A DNA stretch of 14,696 bases from CAYJAD01 sp964371835 (GCA_964371835.1 CAYJOP010000052.1:1-14696), one strand, 5' to 3'. Positions 5,633 through 14,684 are shown, counted from the stretch's first letter. Numbers and translations are program-made. Notes: generated by a model not told the origin, from the sequence alone.

Positions 5633-6949
5633 ATGTCCAAATGCCTAACCAACCCAATTTCATTGGATATAACTCGCCTTGGACCATCAAAACTCACATC
5701 CACCCTACCCTATGATACTTGGGAGGATGATAAGGTTTTGAAAATATTTGTTGATTCTGAAATTTGCGAAGACATTAAAGAACCAACACTTATGGAGTTT
5801 GAGTCTGCAGGCCCCAGAAAAAACTTATATTTTGACCCCACACGAGCAAAGTGCGCCATTGTTACTTGTGGTGGCCTTTGCCCTGGCATTAATGACGTGA
5901 TAAGGTCCATAGTGATGCAGGCGCACCATGCTTATAAAGTCCCAGGAATTTTAGGTTTCCGCTATGGACTTGAGGGTTTTATTGCAGAATATGGGCATGA
6001 AGTTGTTGAGCTTAAACCGCACATGGTTGCCGATAGCCACATGTTTGGTGGCACCTTGCTTGGCGCATCTCGTGGTCCGCAGTCATCTGAGGCTATTGTT
6101 GACACACTAGAGCGCATGAATATTAGTGCTTTATTTGTTGTTGGTGGTGATGGCACCATGCGTGCAGCCTCAAATATTAGCAAGGAAATTCTATCTCGAA
6201 ATTTGCGTATTTCTGTTATTGGCATACCAAAAACCATTGATAATGATATACATTTTGTGCCTCAATCCTTTGGATTTGAAACAGCCGTGGATAAAGCAAC
6301 TGAGGCCATTCAATCTGCCCATACTGAGGCTTGTTGTGCTCACAATGGCATTGGCATTGTGAAACTCATGGGCCGTGAATCTGGATTTATTGCGGCTCTT
6401 GCAACTCTTGCCTTAAAGGAAGTTAATTTTGTACTCATTCCTGAAGCACCATTTAGTTTGCATGGTGAAGGTGGGTTACTACAAGCTTTAAAAGAACGTA
6501 TTTTGCAAAGGCAGCATGCTGTTATTGTTGTGGCAGAAGGCGCTGGACAAAATTTATTACCAAAATCAGCTGTGACGGACGCATCAGGAAATGCCATACT
6601 TGGTGACATTGGAGAATATTTGCAAGGTGAAATATCTGCATATTTTAAGAAAGAAAAAGTCAAAGCTGTGCTCAAATTTATTGACCCAAGTTACATGATT
6701 CGCTCTATACCTGCTAATGCAACTGACCGTGTATATTGTGGATTGCTTGGCCAATGCGCTGTTCATGCGGCTATGGCTGGGCGCACACATATGGTTGTTG
6801 CAAAAATTCAAAGCCGTTTTGTACACCTACCCCTTGACCTTGTGACCAAACAGCGCCGTAGATTGAATATACAATCAGACCTTTGGCGAGCTGTTTTGGA
6901 ATCCACAGGGCAAGGACGCTTGGTTGCAAACACAAAAGACAAAAAATAG
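5633..6949 (+). CDS. pfkA: 6-phosphofructokinase, long form (probably ATP-dependent)
   Basis: Phosphorylates fructose 6-phosphate in glycolysis. The 438-residue protein has an N-terminal extension of about 70 residues before the nucleotide-binding GGLCPGIN (80-87). GGDGT at 171-175 has Gly174 where pyrophosphate-dependent enzymes carry Asp, favouring ATP. PKTIDND at 199-205 contains the catalytic Asp203 and has Lys200, a residue shared with PPi enzymes but also with plant and trypanosome ATP enzymes. MGRESGF (246-252) binds the sugar phosphate. It belongs to the long clade, not the 320-residue E. coli PfkA type. The SD GGAGG (5622-5626) lies inside the end of the HD gene, six bases before the ATG; the gap to that gene is two bases. 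The phosphoryl donor should be regarded as likely rather than proven. Confidence 0.93.
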   Translation: MSKCLTNPISLDITRLGPSKLTSTLPYDTWEDDKVLKIFVDSEICEDIKEPTLMEFESAGPRKNLYFDPTRAKCAIVTCGGLCPGINDVIRSIVMQAHHAYKVPGILGFRYGLEGFIAEYGHEVVELKPHMVADSHMFGGTLLGASRGPQSSEAIVDTLERMNISALFVVGGDGTMRAASNISKEILSRNLRISVIGIPKTIDNDIHFVPQSFGFETAVDKATEAIQSAHTEACCAHNGIGIVKLMGRESGFIAALATLALKEVNFVLIPEAPFSLHGEGGLLQALKERILQRQHAVIVVAEGAGQNLLPKSAVTDASGNAILGDIGEYLQGEISAYFKKEKVKAVLKFIDPSYMIRSIPANATDRVYCGLLGQCAVHAAMAGRTHMVVAKIQSRFVHLPLDLVTKQRRRLNIQSDLWRAVLESTGQGRLVANTKDKK

Positions 6950-6956
6950 GCCTCAT

Positions 6957-9900
6957 ATGCATTATACACCAAGCATGCATCAGGTGAAGGCCTCTGCTGG
7001 TTCTGGAAAAACTCACGATATTACAGGCCGCTTTCTTGATTATCTTTCTGGATTAAACCCCAGTGAGCATAGCCCTAGTTGCGCTCTAAGCTATGATGCA
7101 ACTTATGGTAATTGGGCAGATATATTAGCAATTACCTTTACCAATGCAGCAGCATCTGAAATGAAAGAGCGCGTCATAACACGCCTTAAAAGAATTGCGC
7201 TTGAAAAAGAAAGTAGTCCAAATATTACCCCAGAAATAGCAAAGATGTGGGTTCATACCATATTACGCCAATATGGCTCGCTAAACATTCGCACCATTGA
7301 TAGCTTATTGCATCGTATTGTGCGCACAGCTGCCCTTGATCTTGGGCTACCACCAGATTTTGAAATAAGCTTCGCAACAGATGACACCTTGCAACCTATT
7401 TTTGATGCTTTGCTTGAGCGAGCATGGCAGGATGATAAAATAATTAAGGCCATGCTTGAAAAAATTTGCCTGTCCATACTACTTAGAGAAAAAAGTTCAG
7501 GCTTTGGTACAGGGCAGCGTATTTTAGACTCCACTCGTCCATTGCTTGAAAAAGCCCTTGCTGGCACCCTTAGTGAAATTAGTAGCGTTCAAAGCATAAA
7601 TGACTGTTACTATAATTTACAAGAAAATCTCATAAATTTAAGTACCCGTATGGTCGAATTAGCTGACACTGAAGATTTACAATTAAAAAAGAATATTTAC
7701 GAAATTTTCATAGCTTGCACCCATGCGGACAGAAAAAAAGCAGACTCTGCCTATCTTAAAAAAGATTGCCTTAGCGAATTAATATTAAAAAAATTTCAAA
7801 ATGATGTTTCAAATGATGCAAAAGCAACATATATTTTGCTAACTCGTGCAGCTCAAGCTTTTGTACAAGATGGACATATTTTGCGAAAGGCTCTTGAATG
7901 GCATCCTTTTGTAGAATTTACCAAACTTATTGCTTCAGAATTGCAAAAATTTCAACAAAAAGAGCACAAAGTAGCTGCTGCCACCATGCCACTAATGGCC
8001 AAAAATATCTTAAATTTTGAACACGGAGTTTCACAAGCATTATGTCGCCTTGGTAGCCGCACCCAGCATATTTTATTGGATGAATTTCAAGATACAAGCC
8101 ATGAACAGTGGAATGCCTTAAGCCCTCTGGCGGAAGAAGCTCTTAGTACAGGCGGCTCGTTAACTTGGGTTGGCGATATTAAACAAGCAATTTACGGCTG
8201 GCGTGGAGGTGATTCTGACCTGTTTGATGAATTGCTTAAAATAGAAGAATTAACAAACATAGCTGGTGAGCCTCACAAAAAAACCTTGGCTGTAAATTGG
8301 CGTAGCCGTGAGCAAATTGTAAAGTTTAATAATAAATTATTTGGCCCTCTTGCTTATGAATCAACAGCAGGTGCAGTGCTTAGTGCCATGCTTTCAAAGG
8401 AATTTCCAGCACACCTTTTGCCAGATGCCACAAAAAAACTTTGCAATGCCTTTGCCGATGTTGAGCAAAAAGTAAAACCAGACAACTTTGCTGGTGGCTA
8501 TGTGAGCATTGAAGAATTAGAGGCGGAAAAAAAAGAAGATTTAAGCAACTTAGTCTGTGAAAAATTAGATTTTTTAATTCATGACTTGATAAAAAGGCGA
8601 AATTTTAGTGACATAACCATACTAACTCGCTCCAACTCAGGTGCAGCCACCGTTGCTGAGTGGCTGATGGATTGGAACATACCTGTTATTACTGAAAATA
8701 GTTTGTTACTCAATTCTCACCCACTTATACAAGAAAGTCTTGCATTGCTAAGCTTTTTAAATACACCACACGATGATTTAAGCTTTTGGACTTTACTTAC
8801 AGGCAAGATGCTAGCACCCCATATGGGCAAAGCAAATTATAGCCCAACCATGGAACAATTGCATACCTTAGCCCTAAAACGCACTCAACTCGCCAATAAC
8901 TCCATATCATTAAGTGGTGATTTCCAAAAAGAATGGCCTGAATTTTGGGAAAATATTTTTGCTCCATTTTATAATACAGCACAGTTGGTAACACCTTATG
9001 ACACCATGCAAGAATGGTATAGAGTCCTACAAGTATTTGAAATTTTTTCAAAAGACAATACGTTCTTACGGAGGTTTTTAGAAATTATTCATAATGCTGG
9101 CGAACATGGGCAAACAACTCTTAGTACATTTTTAGAATACTGGCTAAAGTACGGTGCAGACGAAAAAGCACCCATGCCCAATAAAATTAACGCTGTGCAA
9201 ATTATGACCATACATAAGTCAAAAGGTCTTCAATTTAAGGTTGTTATACTACCATGGACTAGTTTTAGTCAAAAAAATAATGGCATACAGCCCATTGACT
9301 ATAAGGTACAAGGATTAGACGTAATTGTCCCACGCTGTGCAGAGATGGGGGATGAATATTATAAGGCTCAAGTGGACAATGCCTTAGAATCCATGAATAC
9401 ATTTTATGTGGCTTGCACCAGAGCAGAAGAAGAATTACATATATTTAGTACGCATACACCATTTATCCACAGAAATAGACGCAACTTAGCCTGTGGTCTG
9501 ATGCACTTATTGCCAGCTGCTGGGCTTACACTTCCTCTAAAAATTGGTTTGCCAGCAGACACAACAGACAATAGAGAATATGTTGAAGACATTACAGAAC
9601 ATGACAGCACAGACCACGAACAAACAAATATAAAAAATGTTTATATCTCAAGGCCCATGGAGTGGATGCCGAGATTAAAAATTTTCCGAAACCCTTTACA
9701 AGAATTAATTTTGACTGCACGTTTGCGCGGTCTATTAACCCACCATTGCCTTGAGCAATTTCAAAGTACAAATAATCCAGAACAAGATGCCATACGAGCA
9801 GTGGAATTTGGTTTACGCACATTTTCATTACCCATTACTCAAACTAAAACTCTATATGATGAGCTAGTTACAGCCTTAACTTGGTATGCAACCCTGCCAG

Positions 9901-10238
9901 ACGTTTGGACAAAAAATGCCATTGCCGAGCAAAGCCTAATGGATGAAAATGGTAAGGTATTTCGTGCTGACTTATTACTACCGCCAGATCATGAATATGG
10001 TTGGCGAGTCATTGAGTTTAAGACTGGCGAGGAACATAAAAGCCACCTTGAGCAAATTAACAATTACCTTGATCTACTAAACAAGTTACAAAAAAATGAC
10101 CAAGACTTACAAGATAAGGCATCTAGTCAAGGTGTACTTATCTACCTAGATTTACAACGTTGTTACATGATTAATGACGGAGTTACTTCAAATTCTATAC
10201 CCTTTCCTAAATGGAAAAGAATAGGCGAAAACATATGA
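6957..10238 (+). CDS. addA: AddA-type helicase-nuclease (UvrD/RecB family)
   Basis: Motor and nuclease subunit of a RecBCD/AddAB-like enzyme that resects double-strand DNA ends for RecA-dependent repair. All SF1A helicase motifs are visible in 1093 residues: Walker A ASAGSGKT (12-19, Lys18); TFTNAAASEMKERV; Walker B DEFQD (375-379); VGDIKQAIYGWRGG (405-418); NWRSR (447-451); TIHKSKG (751-757); YVACTRAEEE (from 817). The C-terminal PD-(D/E)xK nuclease is intact: H929/H930, R1003-A-D1005, E1020-F-K1022-T-G and Q1033-xxx-Y1037. The ATG at 6957 follows AGG by six bases and places Walker A near the N-terminus as expected; a TTG at 6924 inside pfk is less likely. The gap to pfk is seven bases, and the end overlaps addB by four bases. 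Confidence 0.95.
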   Translation: MHYTPSMHQVKASAGSGKTHDITGRFLDYLSGLNPSEHSPSCALSYDATYGNWADILAITFTNAAASEMKERVITRLKRIALEKESSPNITPEIAKMWVHTILRQYGSLNIRTIDSLLHRIVRTAALDLGLPPDFEISFATDDTLQPIFDALLERAWQDDKIIKAMLEKICLSILLREKSSGFGTGQRILDSTRPLLEKALAGTLSEISSVQSINDCYYNLQENLINLSTRMVELADTEDLQLKKNIYEIFIACTHADRKKADSAYLKKDCLSELILKKFQNDVSNDAKATYILLTRAAQAFVQDGHILRKALEWHPFVEFTKLIASELQKFQQKEHKVAAATMPLMAKNILNFEHGVSQALCRLGSRTQHILLDEFQDTSHEQWNALSPLAEEALSTGGSLTWVGDIKQAIYGWRGGDSDLFDELLKIEELTNIAGEPHKKTLAVNWRSREQIVKFNNKLFGPLAYESTAGAVLSAMLSKEFPAHLLPDATKKLCNAFADVEQKVKPDNFAGGYVSIEELEAEKKEDLSNLVCEKLDFLIHDLIKRRNFSDITILTRSNSGAATVAEWLMDWNIPVITENSLLLNSHPLIQESLALLSFLNTPHDDLSFWTLLTGKMLAPHMGKANYSPTMEQLHTLALKRTQLANNSISLSGDFQKEWPEFWENIFAPFYNTAQLVTPYDTMQEWYRVLQVFEIFSKDNTFLRRFLEIIHNAGEHGQTTLSTFLEYWLKYGADEKAPMPNKINAVQIMTIHKSKGLQFKVVILPWTSFSQKNNGIQPIDYKVQGLDVIVPRCAEMGDEYYKAQVDNALESMNTFYVACTRAEEELHIFSTHTPFIHRNRRNLACGLMHLLPAAGLTLPLKIGLPADTTDNREYVEDITEHDSTDHEQTNIKNVYISRPMEWMPRLKIFRNPLQELILTARLRGLLTHHCLEQFQSTNNPEQDAIRAVEFGLRTFSLPITQTKTLYDELVTALTWYATLPDVWTKNAIAEQSLMDENGKVFRADLLLPPDHEYGWRVIEFKTGEEHKSHLEQINNYLDLLNKLQKNDQDLQDKASSQGVLIYLDLQRCYMINDGVTSNSIPFPKWKRIGENI

Positions 10239-13200
10239 GCTTACGTCCTTTTGCTCTTTTTTCTTGGCATGAACCATTTTTACCAGCTCTATTAAATTAT
10301 GTGTCTGAAAATACAAACAATACTCTTAGAAATAGTGTTATTATTTTACCACATAACAGACCAAAGCAATACTTGTCTGACATTATTAAAAAAAATACAA
10401 ACATACCCAAACCGTTGCTTTTGCCGAGTATGTTTACCATGCATGAGATTATTGATTTATTTTGCGCTCAAGGTAAAAACTCACTACAAAATGCTTCACT
10501 TTTAGACCGAGTGCACTTGCTTTATGTTGCGGTAAAACAAGTTTCCAAAGAAAATGACCTTGTAGGTAAGCACTTTGCCAGCATGGATTTAGCAAACTTT
10601 CTGCCTTGGGGCACACGCCTTGCCGATTTATTTGAAGAATACATGCTAAACATGCAAGACATTGAAAACATACAGCATACTGAGGGTGAGGTTTCATCCC
10701 AAGCTGCGGCATTATTAAGTTCTCTAAACAAAATCCATCAAAACTACCTAGCATTACTAGAAAAAAAATCATGGACAACTCAAGGCTTAAATGCATTACT
10801 TGCAGCAACACACTTTGAAATTCCTCACACGCTGAACATTAAAACCACTGAGAATAAACAGATTTTTATAGCAGGCTTTTTGGCACCACATAAAGCTGAA
10901 CAAAAAATACTTCATTCGCTTTGGCAAAATGGTGCCCATATTTGTTTACATAGTGACCCCAGACTTGGCGATGCAGCGTTAAATCAAAAAGCTCATTGGT
11001 CTTGTTTTGACCATAAGCAGTGGATAAAAGATTGGAATGCTAAGTATTATTCATACACTTCAAGTGACGAACCAAGCTCTACCAATTATGCCAAGAATCA
11101 CTTTTTATCTGGACACGATATACATTCACAACTTCTTGCAGTAAAAAATCTTCTTAATAATCAGAGTAATACAATCAAAAAACCTTCAACTGCCATAATT
11201 TTAACAAGCCCAAGTTTACTTATGCCCATGCTTCATCATCTACCCGATGAGGAGTTTAATATATCCATGGGCTACCCCCTTAACAAATCTCCATTATTTG
11301 CCTTGCTTGACGCTATTATGAATTTGCACACCTCAAGCTTTGAGCGAAATACAACACTCCAATATTATTGGAAAAATGTCCTGCACTGTTTGCGGCATCC
11401 ATATATTCAAATGTTAAAAACATTACCCTTACAAGCAGCCTTGGGGCAAGACCAGCATGAACAGGCTATGGACGAGCAATCAATTTTTGAGCAAGTTAAA
11501 CCCATACGCAACATATTACATCAAATGGAACATGCATTGCGTCAAGGTAGCCGCTACGTTGAACTGCACGGCTTGGCCAACGAACATACAGCCATATGTA
11601 GCAAGGATGAGCGCAATTTAATTAATGATATTATTACAGCCTTAGTGGATAATTTTTCTAGCTTAAAAACTCCAGCAGACCTTGCACAAGCCTTAATGAA
11701 TTTATGCCAACTTTTACTTAATTATGGCAATGACATATGGATTAATTCACCCTTAGATGCTGAAGCACTATATCGTCTTATGCAAAGAGTTATACCCACA
11801 TTAAAGAGCAGTGCCATTGCAGATGAGCATTTGCCAATCTTAACACTTTTTAACCTTGTGCAGCATTTAATGCAGGCGGAGCGCGTTCCATTTGAGGCTG
11901 ATCCCATTACTGGCTTGCAAATTTTGGGTTTGCTGGACACAAGGCTTTTGCACTTTGAACGCTTAATTGTGATTGATGCTACCGATGATGTTTTACCTGG
12001 TTTTGCAGCCCAAGACCCACTACTACCCGACGCTTTGCGCCATGTCTTAGGCCTTGCCGATGCAAATAAGCGTGAGCGCATTATTTCTTTCACTTTACAC
12101 AGACTTATGGCGTCAGCAAAGGATGTTCATTTCTTTTGGCAGGAAGGTATTGCTCGTTCAAACTTATTTGACGGAAAAAAGAGCCGTAGCCGCTTCATAG
12201 ATTCTGCCATTTGGCAGGAGGAGCAAGAAGTTGGGCATATAATTGAAAGTGGTAACGCTCCTTTAAGCGTTGCGCCATGCGTCATAAACCCCATTAAGCG
12301 CGAACCACAACACATTGTAGTTACAGATGAAATACGTCAAAAACTACTAAACATGCTAGCTAATGGCATATCTCCCACGAGGATTGATAATTATATTCAA
12401 TGCCCTCAAAGCTTTGCATGGAAAAATATATATAAATTTACACCCTTAGAAGAAGTGAATGAAAATTATAATCCACTAATCGTTGGCGACTTGCTACACA
12501 AAATTTTACACAATTTATACAAAAATTTTGAGGGAAAAAGAGTATATAAAGAAGACATCAGCTCAGAAAATATACAAAGTTGCCTTAAAACACATTTTAA
12601 AAATGAAAAACTTGAAGAAATTTTACCTCCTGACAGTTTAATCATGCTAGAATTAGCGGCCCCCTTACGTTTGAAAAATTTTTTGAAAAATCAACCTGAT
12701 AGCACACACATTATGGCTCTTGAAAAAACATTGCTTGCCCCCATCAAGACTAAACAAGCATTTAATTTTCAACTAAAAGGTATTTTGGACCGCCTAGATA
12801 GACGTACCATGCATGGCACACAGCAATTAATTGTACTTGATTACAAAACAGGCAAATTACCAAAACTAAAAGTCGATGTATGGGATGATGGTGAGTTTTG
12901 GGATGAGCTTGAAGCGTGGACACCAGAAGTTAACGATGGGCTAGAACTATTAAAACAAGTTTCCAACGCTTTTGAGTCCGTGCAACTGCCTTGCTATATA
13001 CATCTTTGCCATGAAAATTATATGGAAAATGTTTTTGATGCGGCTTTTGTAAATCTTGGCGAAGATGGAGAAGAACGCTATCTACTTGGCGAAGAACCTA
13101 ACGAAATATGGCGTGAATATGTGGTTAGAAAACAAATTCCCATCCTTTTAAGCTTTGTGCTAAGACATATGGCAACGGCCAGCACCCTGCCTCCCACTCA

Positions 13201-13249
13201 AGGAAACCACTGTAAATATTGCCATTACAATATACTTTGCATGAGGTAA
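10235..13249 (+). CDS. addB: AddB-type nuclease subunit with Fe-S staple
   Basis: Partner of AddA in double-strand-break processing. The 1004-residue protein has no Walker A, so the N-terminal helicase-like half is inactive as an ATPase, unlike Bacillus AddB, which keeps one. The region around 560-610 (QILGLLDTRLLHFERLIV...PGF, then DPLLPD) is typical of AddB. The C-terminal nuclease has H755 (GDLLHKIL), D852 (GILDRLD), D869-Y-K871-T-G and Q917-xxx-Y921. Cys723 together with C993-x2-C996-x5-C1002, two residues before the end, matches the 4Fe-4S pattern of AddB. The start at 10235 forms an ATGA overlap with the addA stop; an ATG at 10211 would extend eight residues but has no SD. Both subunits having nuclease motifs means a two-nuclease AddAB enzyme. 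Confidence 0.92.
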   Translation: MSLRPFALFSWHEPFLPALLNYVSENTNNTLRNSVIILPHNRPKQYLSDIIKKNTNIPKPLLLPSMFTMHEIIDLFCAQGKNSLQNASLLDRVHLLYVAVKQVSKENDLVGKHFASMDLANFLPWGTRLADLFEEYMLNMQDIENIQHTEGEVSSQAAALLSSLNKIHQNYLALLEKKSWTTQGLNALLAATHFEIPHTLNIKTTENKQIFIAGFLAPHKAEQKILHSLWQNGAHICLHSDPRLGDAALNQKAHWSCFDHKQWIKDWNAKYYSYTSSDEPSSTNYAKNHFLSGHDIHSQLLAVKNLLNNQSNTIKKPSTAIILTSPSLLMPMLHHLPDEEFNISMGYPLNKSPLFALLDAIMNLHTSSFERNTTLQYYWKNVLHCLRHPYIQMLKTLPLQAALGQDQHEQAMDEQSIFEQVKPIRNILHQMEHALRQGSRYVELHGLANEHTAICSKDERNLINDIITALVDNFSSLKTPADLAQALMNLCQLLLNYGNDIWINSPLDAEALYRLMQRVIPTLKSSAIADEHLPILTLFNLVQHLMQAERVPFEADPITGLQILGLLDTRLLHFERLIVIDATDDVLPGFAAQDPLLPDALRHVLGLADANKRERIISFTLHRLMASAKDVHFFWQEGIARSNLFDGKKSRSRFIDSAIWQEEQEVGHIIESGNAPLSVAPCVINPIKREPQHIVVTDEIRQKLLNMLANGISPTRIDNYIQCPQSFAWKNIYKFTPLEEVNENYNPLIVGDLLHKILHNLYKNFEGKRVYKEDISSENIQSCLKTHFKNEKLEEILPPDSLIMLELAAPLRLKNFLKNQPDSTHIMALEKTLLAPIKTKQAFNFQLKGILDRLDRRTMHGTQQLIVLDYKTGKLPKLKVDVWDDGEFWDELEAWTPEVNDGLELLKQVSNAFESVQLPCYIHLCHENYMENVFDAAFVNLGEDGEERYLLGEEPNEIWREYVVRKQIPILLSFVLRHMATASTLPPTQGNHCKYCHYNILCMR

Positions 13250-13289
13250 TATTTTTATCATTAAAGTGGCACTCTCGTAAAAAGAAGTC

Positions 13290-13330
13290 TTGCTCATTTT
13301 TTTAATTAGTTGTAAAAGATTTTTAACAAC
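13290..13330 (+). promoter_or_regulatory. Weak promoter and inverted repeat upstream of the flavoprotein gene
   Basis: TTGCTC (13290-13295) and TAAAAG (13313-13318) are 17 bases apart. The -10 lies within an imperfect inverted repeat, GTTGTAAAA ... TTTTTAACAAC (13309-13330), which might be an operator. No clear terminator is seen after addB in the 101-base gap, so read-through from the operon is possible. Confidence 0.3.
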
Positions 13331-13350
13331 TTAACTGGAGTAAAAAAAAT

Positions 13351-14490
13351 ATGAGCTTTCCTGCATTACAAATTGGTGAATTAACTGCAACCATGCCTAT
13401 TATTCAAGGCGGTATGGGAGTTGGTGTTTCTTTATCAGGACTTGCATCTGCTGTTGCCAATCAAGGTGGAGTTGGTGTTATTGCTGCTGCTATGATTGGT
13501 ATGAAAGAGCCAGACGTTGCCAAAAATCCATTGGAGGCAAATTTACGAGCTCTTAGGCAAGAACTTCAAAAAGCTCGCGAAATTAGCCAAGGCATCATTG
13601 GTGTTAATATTATGGTTGCCTTGACCACATTTTCTGAAATGGTTAAAACTTCCATTGAAAATCGTGCCGATATTATATTTTCAGGGGCAGGTCTTCCTTT
13701 TGAATTACCTAAAATTTTGCGTGATGTTTGCGACCAAAAGAAACAAGAATTTCGTACCAAGCTTGTTCCCATTGTTTCATCTGCCCGTGCAGCTTCCATT
13801 ATTGCAAAAAAATGGGCTAATCGCTCAGACTATACACCAGATGCTTTTGTGGTTGAAGGCCCAAAAGCTGGTGGTCATCTTGGTTTTAAAGCTGAAGACA
13901 TCCAAAGCCCCAACTATGCTCTTGAGGAAATTGTACCACAGGTGGTGGACATTGCAAAAAACCTCGAAGATAAAACAGGCTACGCCATACCAGTCATAGC
14001 GGCTGGCGGCGTTTATAGCGGCGCTGACATCAAGCGTTTTATGGACCTTGGTGCATCTGGCGTTCAAATGGGCACACGCTTTGTGGCAACACATGAATGC
14101 GATGCTGATGAGCGTTTTAAGCAAAGCTATGTTGATGCATCTCAAGATGATATTACCATTATCAAAAGTCCTGTGGGCATGCCAGGGCGAGCGTTGCGCA
14201 ATGGTTTTGTGGACGCCATGCGTAGCGGAAATAAAAAACCATTCAAATGCGTTTTCAAATGCGTAAGCACTTGTGAGCAAGAAAAAACTCCATATTGTAT
14301 TGCCATGGCTTTAATTAATGCCATGCGAGGCAATTTGGAACGTGGTTTTGCTTTTTGCGGCTCCAACGTTTCAAAAATTGACCGCATTATCTCTGTGCGT
14401 GAGCTTATGGATTCTTTACAAAAGGAATTTGACGAAGCAGTGCAAAACTTAAATACTAGAGTTGAAAAATATCTACCTAACCGTGGATAA
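13351..14490 (+). CDS. Nitronate monooxygenase / 2-nitropropane dioxygenase family flavoprotein
   Basis: An FMN-dependent TIM-barrel enzyme of 379 residues. The N-terminal PIIQGGMGVGVS (16-27) is the family's FMN-contact loop. EGPKAGGHLGF (169-179) carries His176 at the site that is catalytic in nitronate monooxygenases. AAGGV (217-221) and QMGTRF (239-244) bind the FMN phosphate. The C-terminal part has a Cys-rich segment, C300-x3-C304-x3-C308-x7-C316, plus C336; I recall similar Cys patterns in anaerobe members, but the cofactor is not established. The family includes FabK-type enoyl-ACP reductases and other flavoproteins, so the true substrate is uncertain. The start has GGAG (13337-13340) ten bases upstream, with an A-rich spacer. 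It is separated from addB by 101 bases and closed by a strong terminator, so it is probably its own unit. Confidence 0.88.
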   Translation: MSFPALQIGELTATMPIIQGGMGVGVSLSGLASAVANQGGVGVIAAAMIGMKEPDVAKNPLEANLRALRQELQKAREISQGIIGVNIMVALTTFSEMVKTSIENRADIIFSGAGLPFELPKILRDVCDQKKQEFRTKLVPIVSSARAASIIAKKWANRSDYTPDAFVVEGPKAGGHLGFKAEDIQSPNYALEEIVPQVVDIAKNLEDKTGYAIPVIAAGGVYSGADIKRFMDLGASGVQMGTRFVATHECDADERFKQSYVDASQDDITIIKSPVGMPGRALRNGFVDAMRSGNKKPFKCVFKCVSTCEQEKTPYCIAMALINAMRGNLERGFAFCGSNVSKIDRIISVRELMDSLQKEFDEAVQNLNTRVEKYLPNRG

Positions 14491-14510
14491 TTTCACATTT
14501 TCAATTATAT

Positions 14511-14545
14511 ATAAAACCCCACTGTTTTTGACAGTGGGGTTTTAT
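14511..14545 (+). terminator. Strong bidirectional Rho-independent terminator
   Basis: A 15-pair perfect stem (14511-14525 with 14531-14545) contains ATAAAACCCCACTG and its complement around a TTTTG loop. The T-run lies after the GC core on plus and the A-run mirrors it on minus. It starts 20 bases after the flavoprotein stop. Confidence 0.92.
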
Positions 14546-14569
14546 AGTGCTGACAAAGTCAGCACTACC
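14536..14569 (-). repeat. Palindromic repeat module, right copy
   Basis: Directly after the terminator lies a perfect hairpin: AGTGCTGAC (14546-14554), loop AAA, GTCAGCACT (14558-14566), with flanking T14545-A14567 able to pair. Read on the minus strand, GGT, 21-base hairpin, two bases, AAAACCCC reproduce the left-end module at 1-34 with identical lengths. The stem pair at module hairpin positions 3 and 19 is T-A here and C-G in the left copy, keeping the fold. Confidence 0.65.
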
Positions 14570-14584
14570 GATAAATCAAGAGTA

Positions 14585-14603
14585 GGTGCAATTCACTTGC
14601 ACC
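14585..14603. repeat. Short hairpin GGTGCAA/TTGCACC
   Basis: A perfect 7-pair stem, 14585-14591 with 14597-14603, and a TTCAC loop. It is one of a series of hairpins after the terminator. No coding frame or T-run accompanies it. Confidence 0.6.
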
Positions 14604-14631
14604 GTTAAACGATTGATTTTCGTGCCTTACT

Positions 14632-14656
14632 GCCCGCAAGCTTTGCTTGCGTTGGC
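14632..14656. repeat. Short hairpin CGCAAGC-TTT-GCTTGCG
   Basis: A perfect 7-pair core, 14635-14641 with 14645-14651, around a TTT loop. Outer GCC/GGC pairs (14632-14634 with 14654-14656) add a stem after a 2-base bulge. The loop side shares GCTTTGCTT with the loop of the left-end terminator. Confidence 0.55.
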
Positions 14657-14659
14657 GGC

Positions 14660-14684
14660 ACAAACGCCCATAAGGGGGGTTTGT
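14660..14684. repeat. Imperfect hairpin ACAAAC...GTTTGT
   Basis: ACAAAC (14660-14665) pairs with GTTTGT (14679-14684), and CCC pairs with GGG inside, with one mismatch and an ATAA-containing loop. It could be a weak terminator or another unit of the hairpin series. The window ends 12 bases later. Confidence 0.4.

Noticed and set aside
6924..6956. Upstream TTG start for addA
   Set aside because: It lies inside pfk, has no SD and would add residues before a Walker A that is normally near the N-terminus.
10211..10234. Upstream ATG start for addB
   Set aside because: No SD. The ATG at 10235 gives the usual ATGA overlap with the addA stop.
6957..13249. Anti-phage defence system with helicase and nuclease
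   Set aside because: The motifs, order and Fe-S cysteines match housekeeping AddAB; no mobile element or defence neighbours are present.
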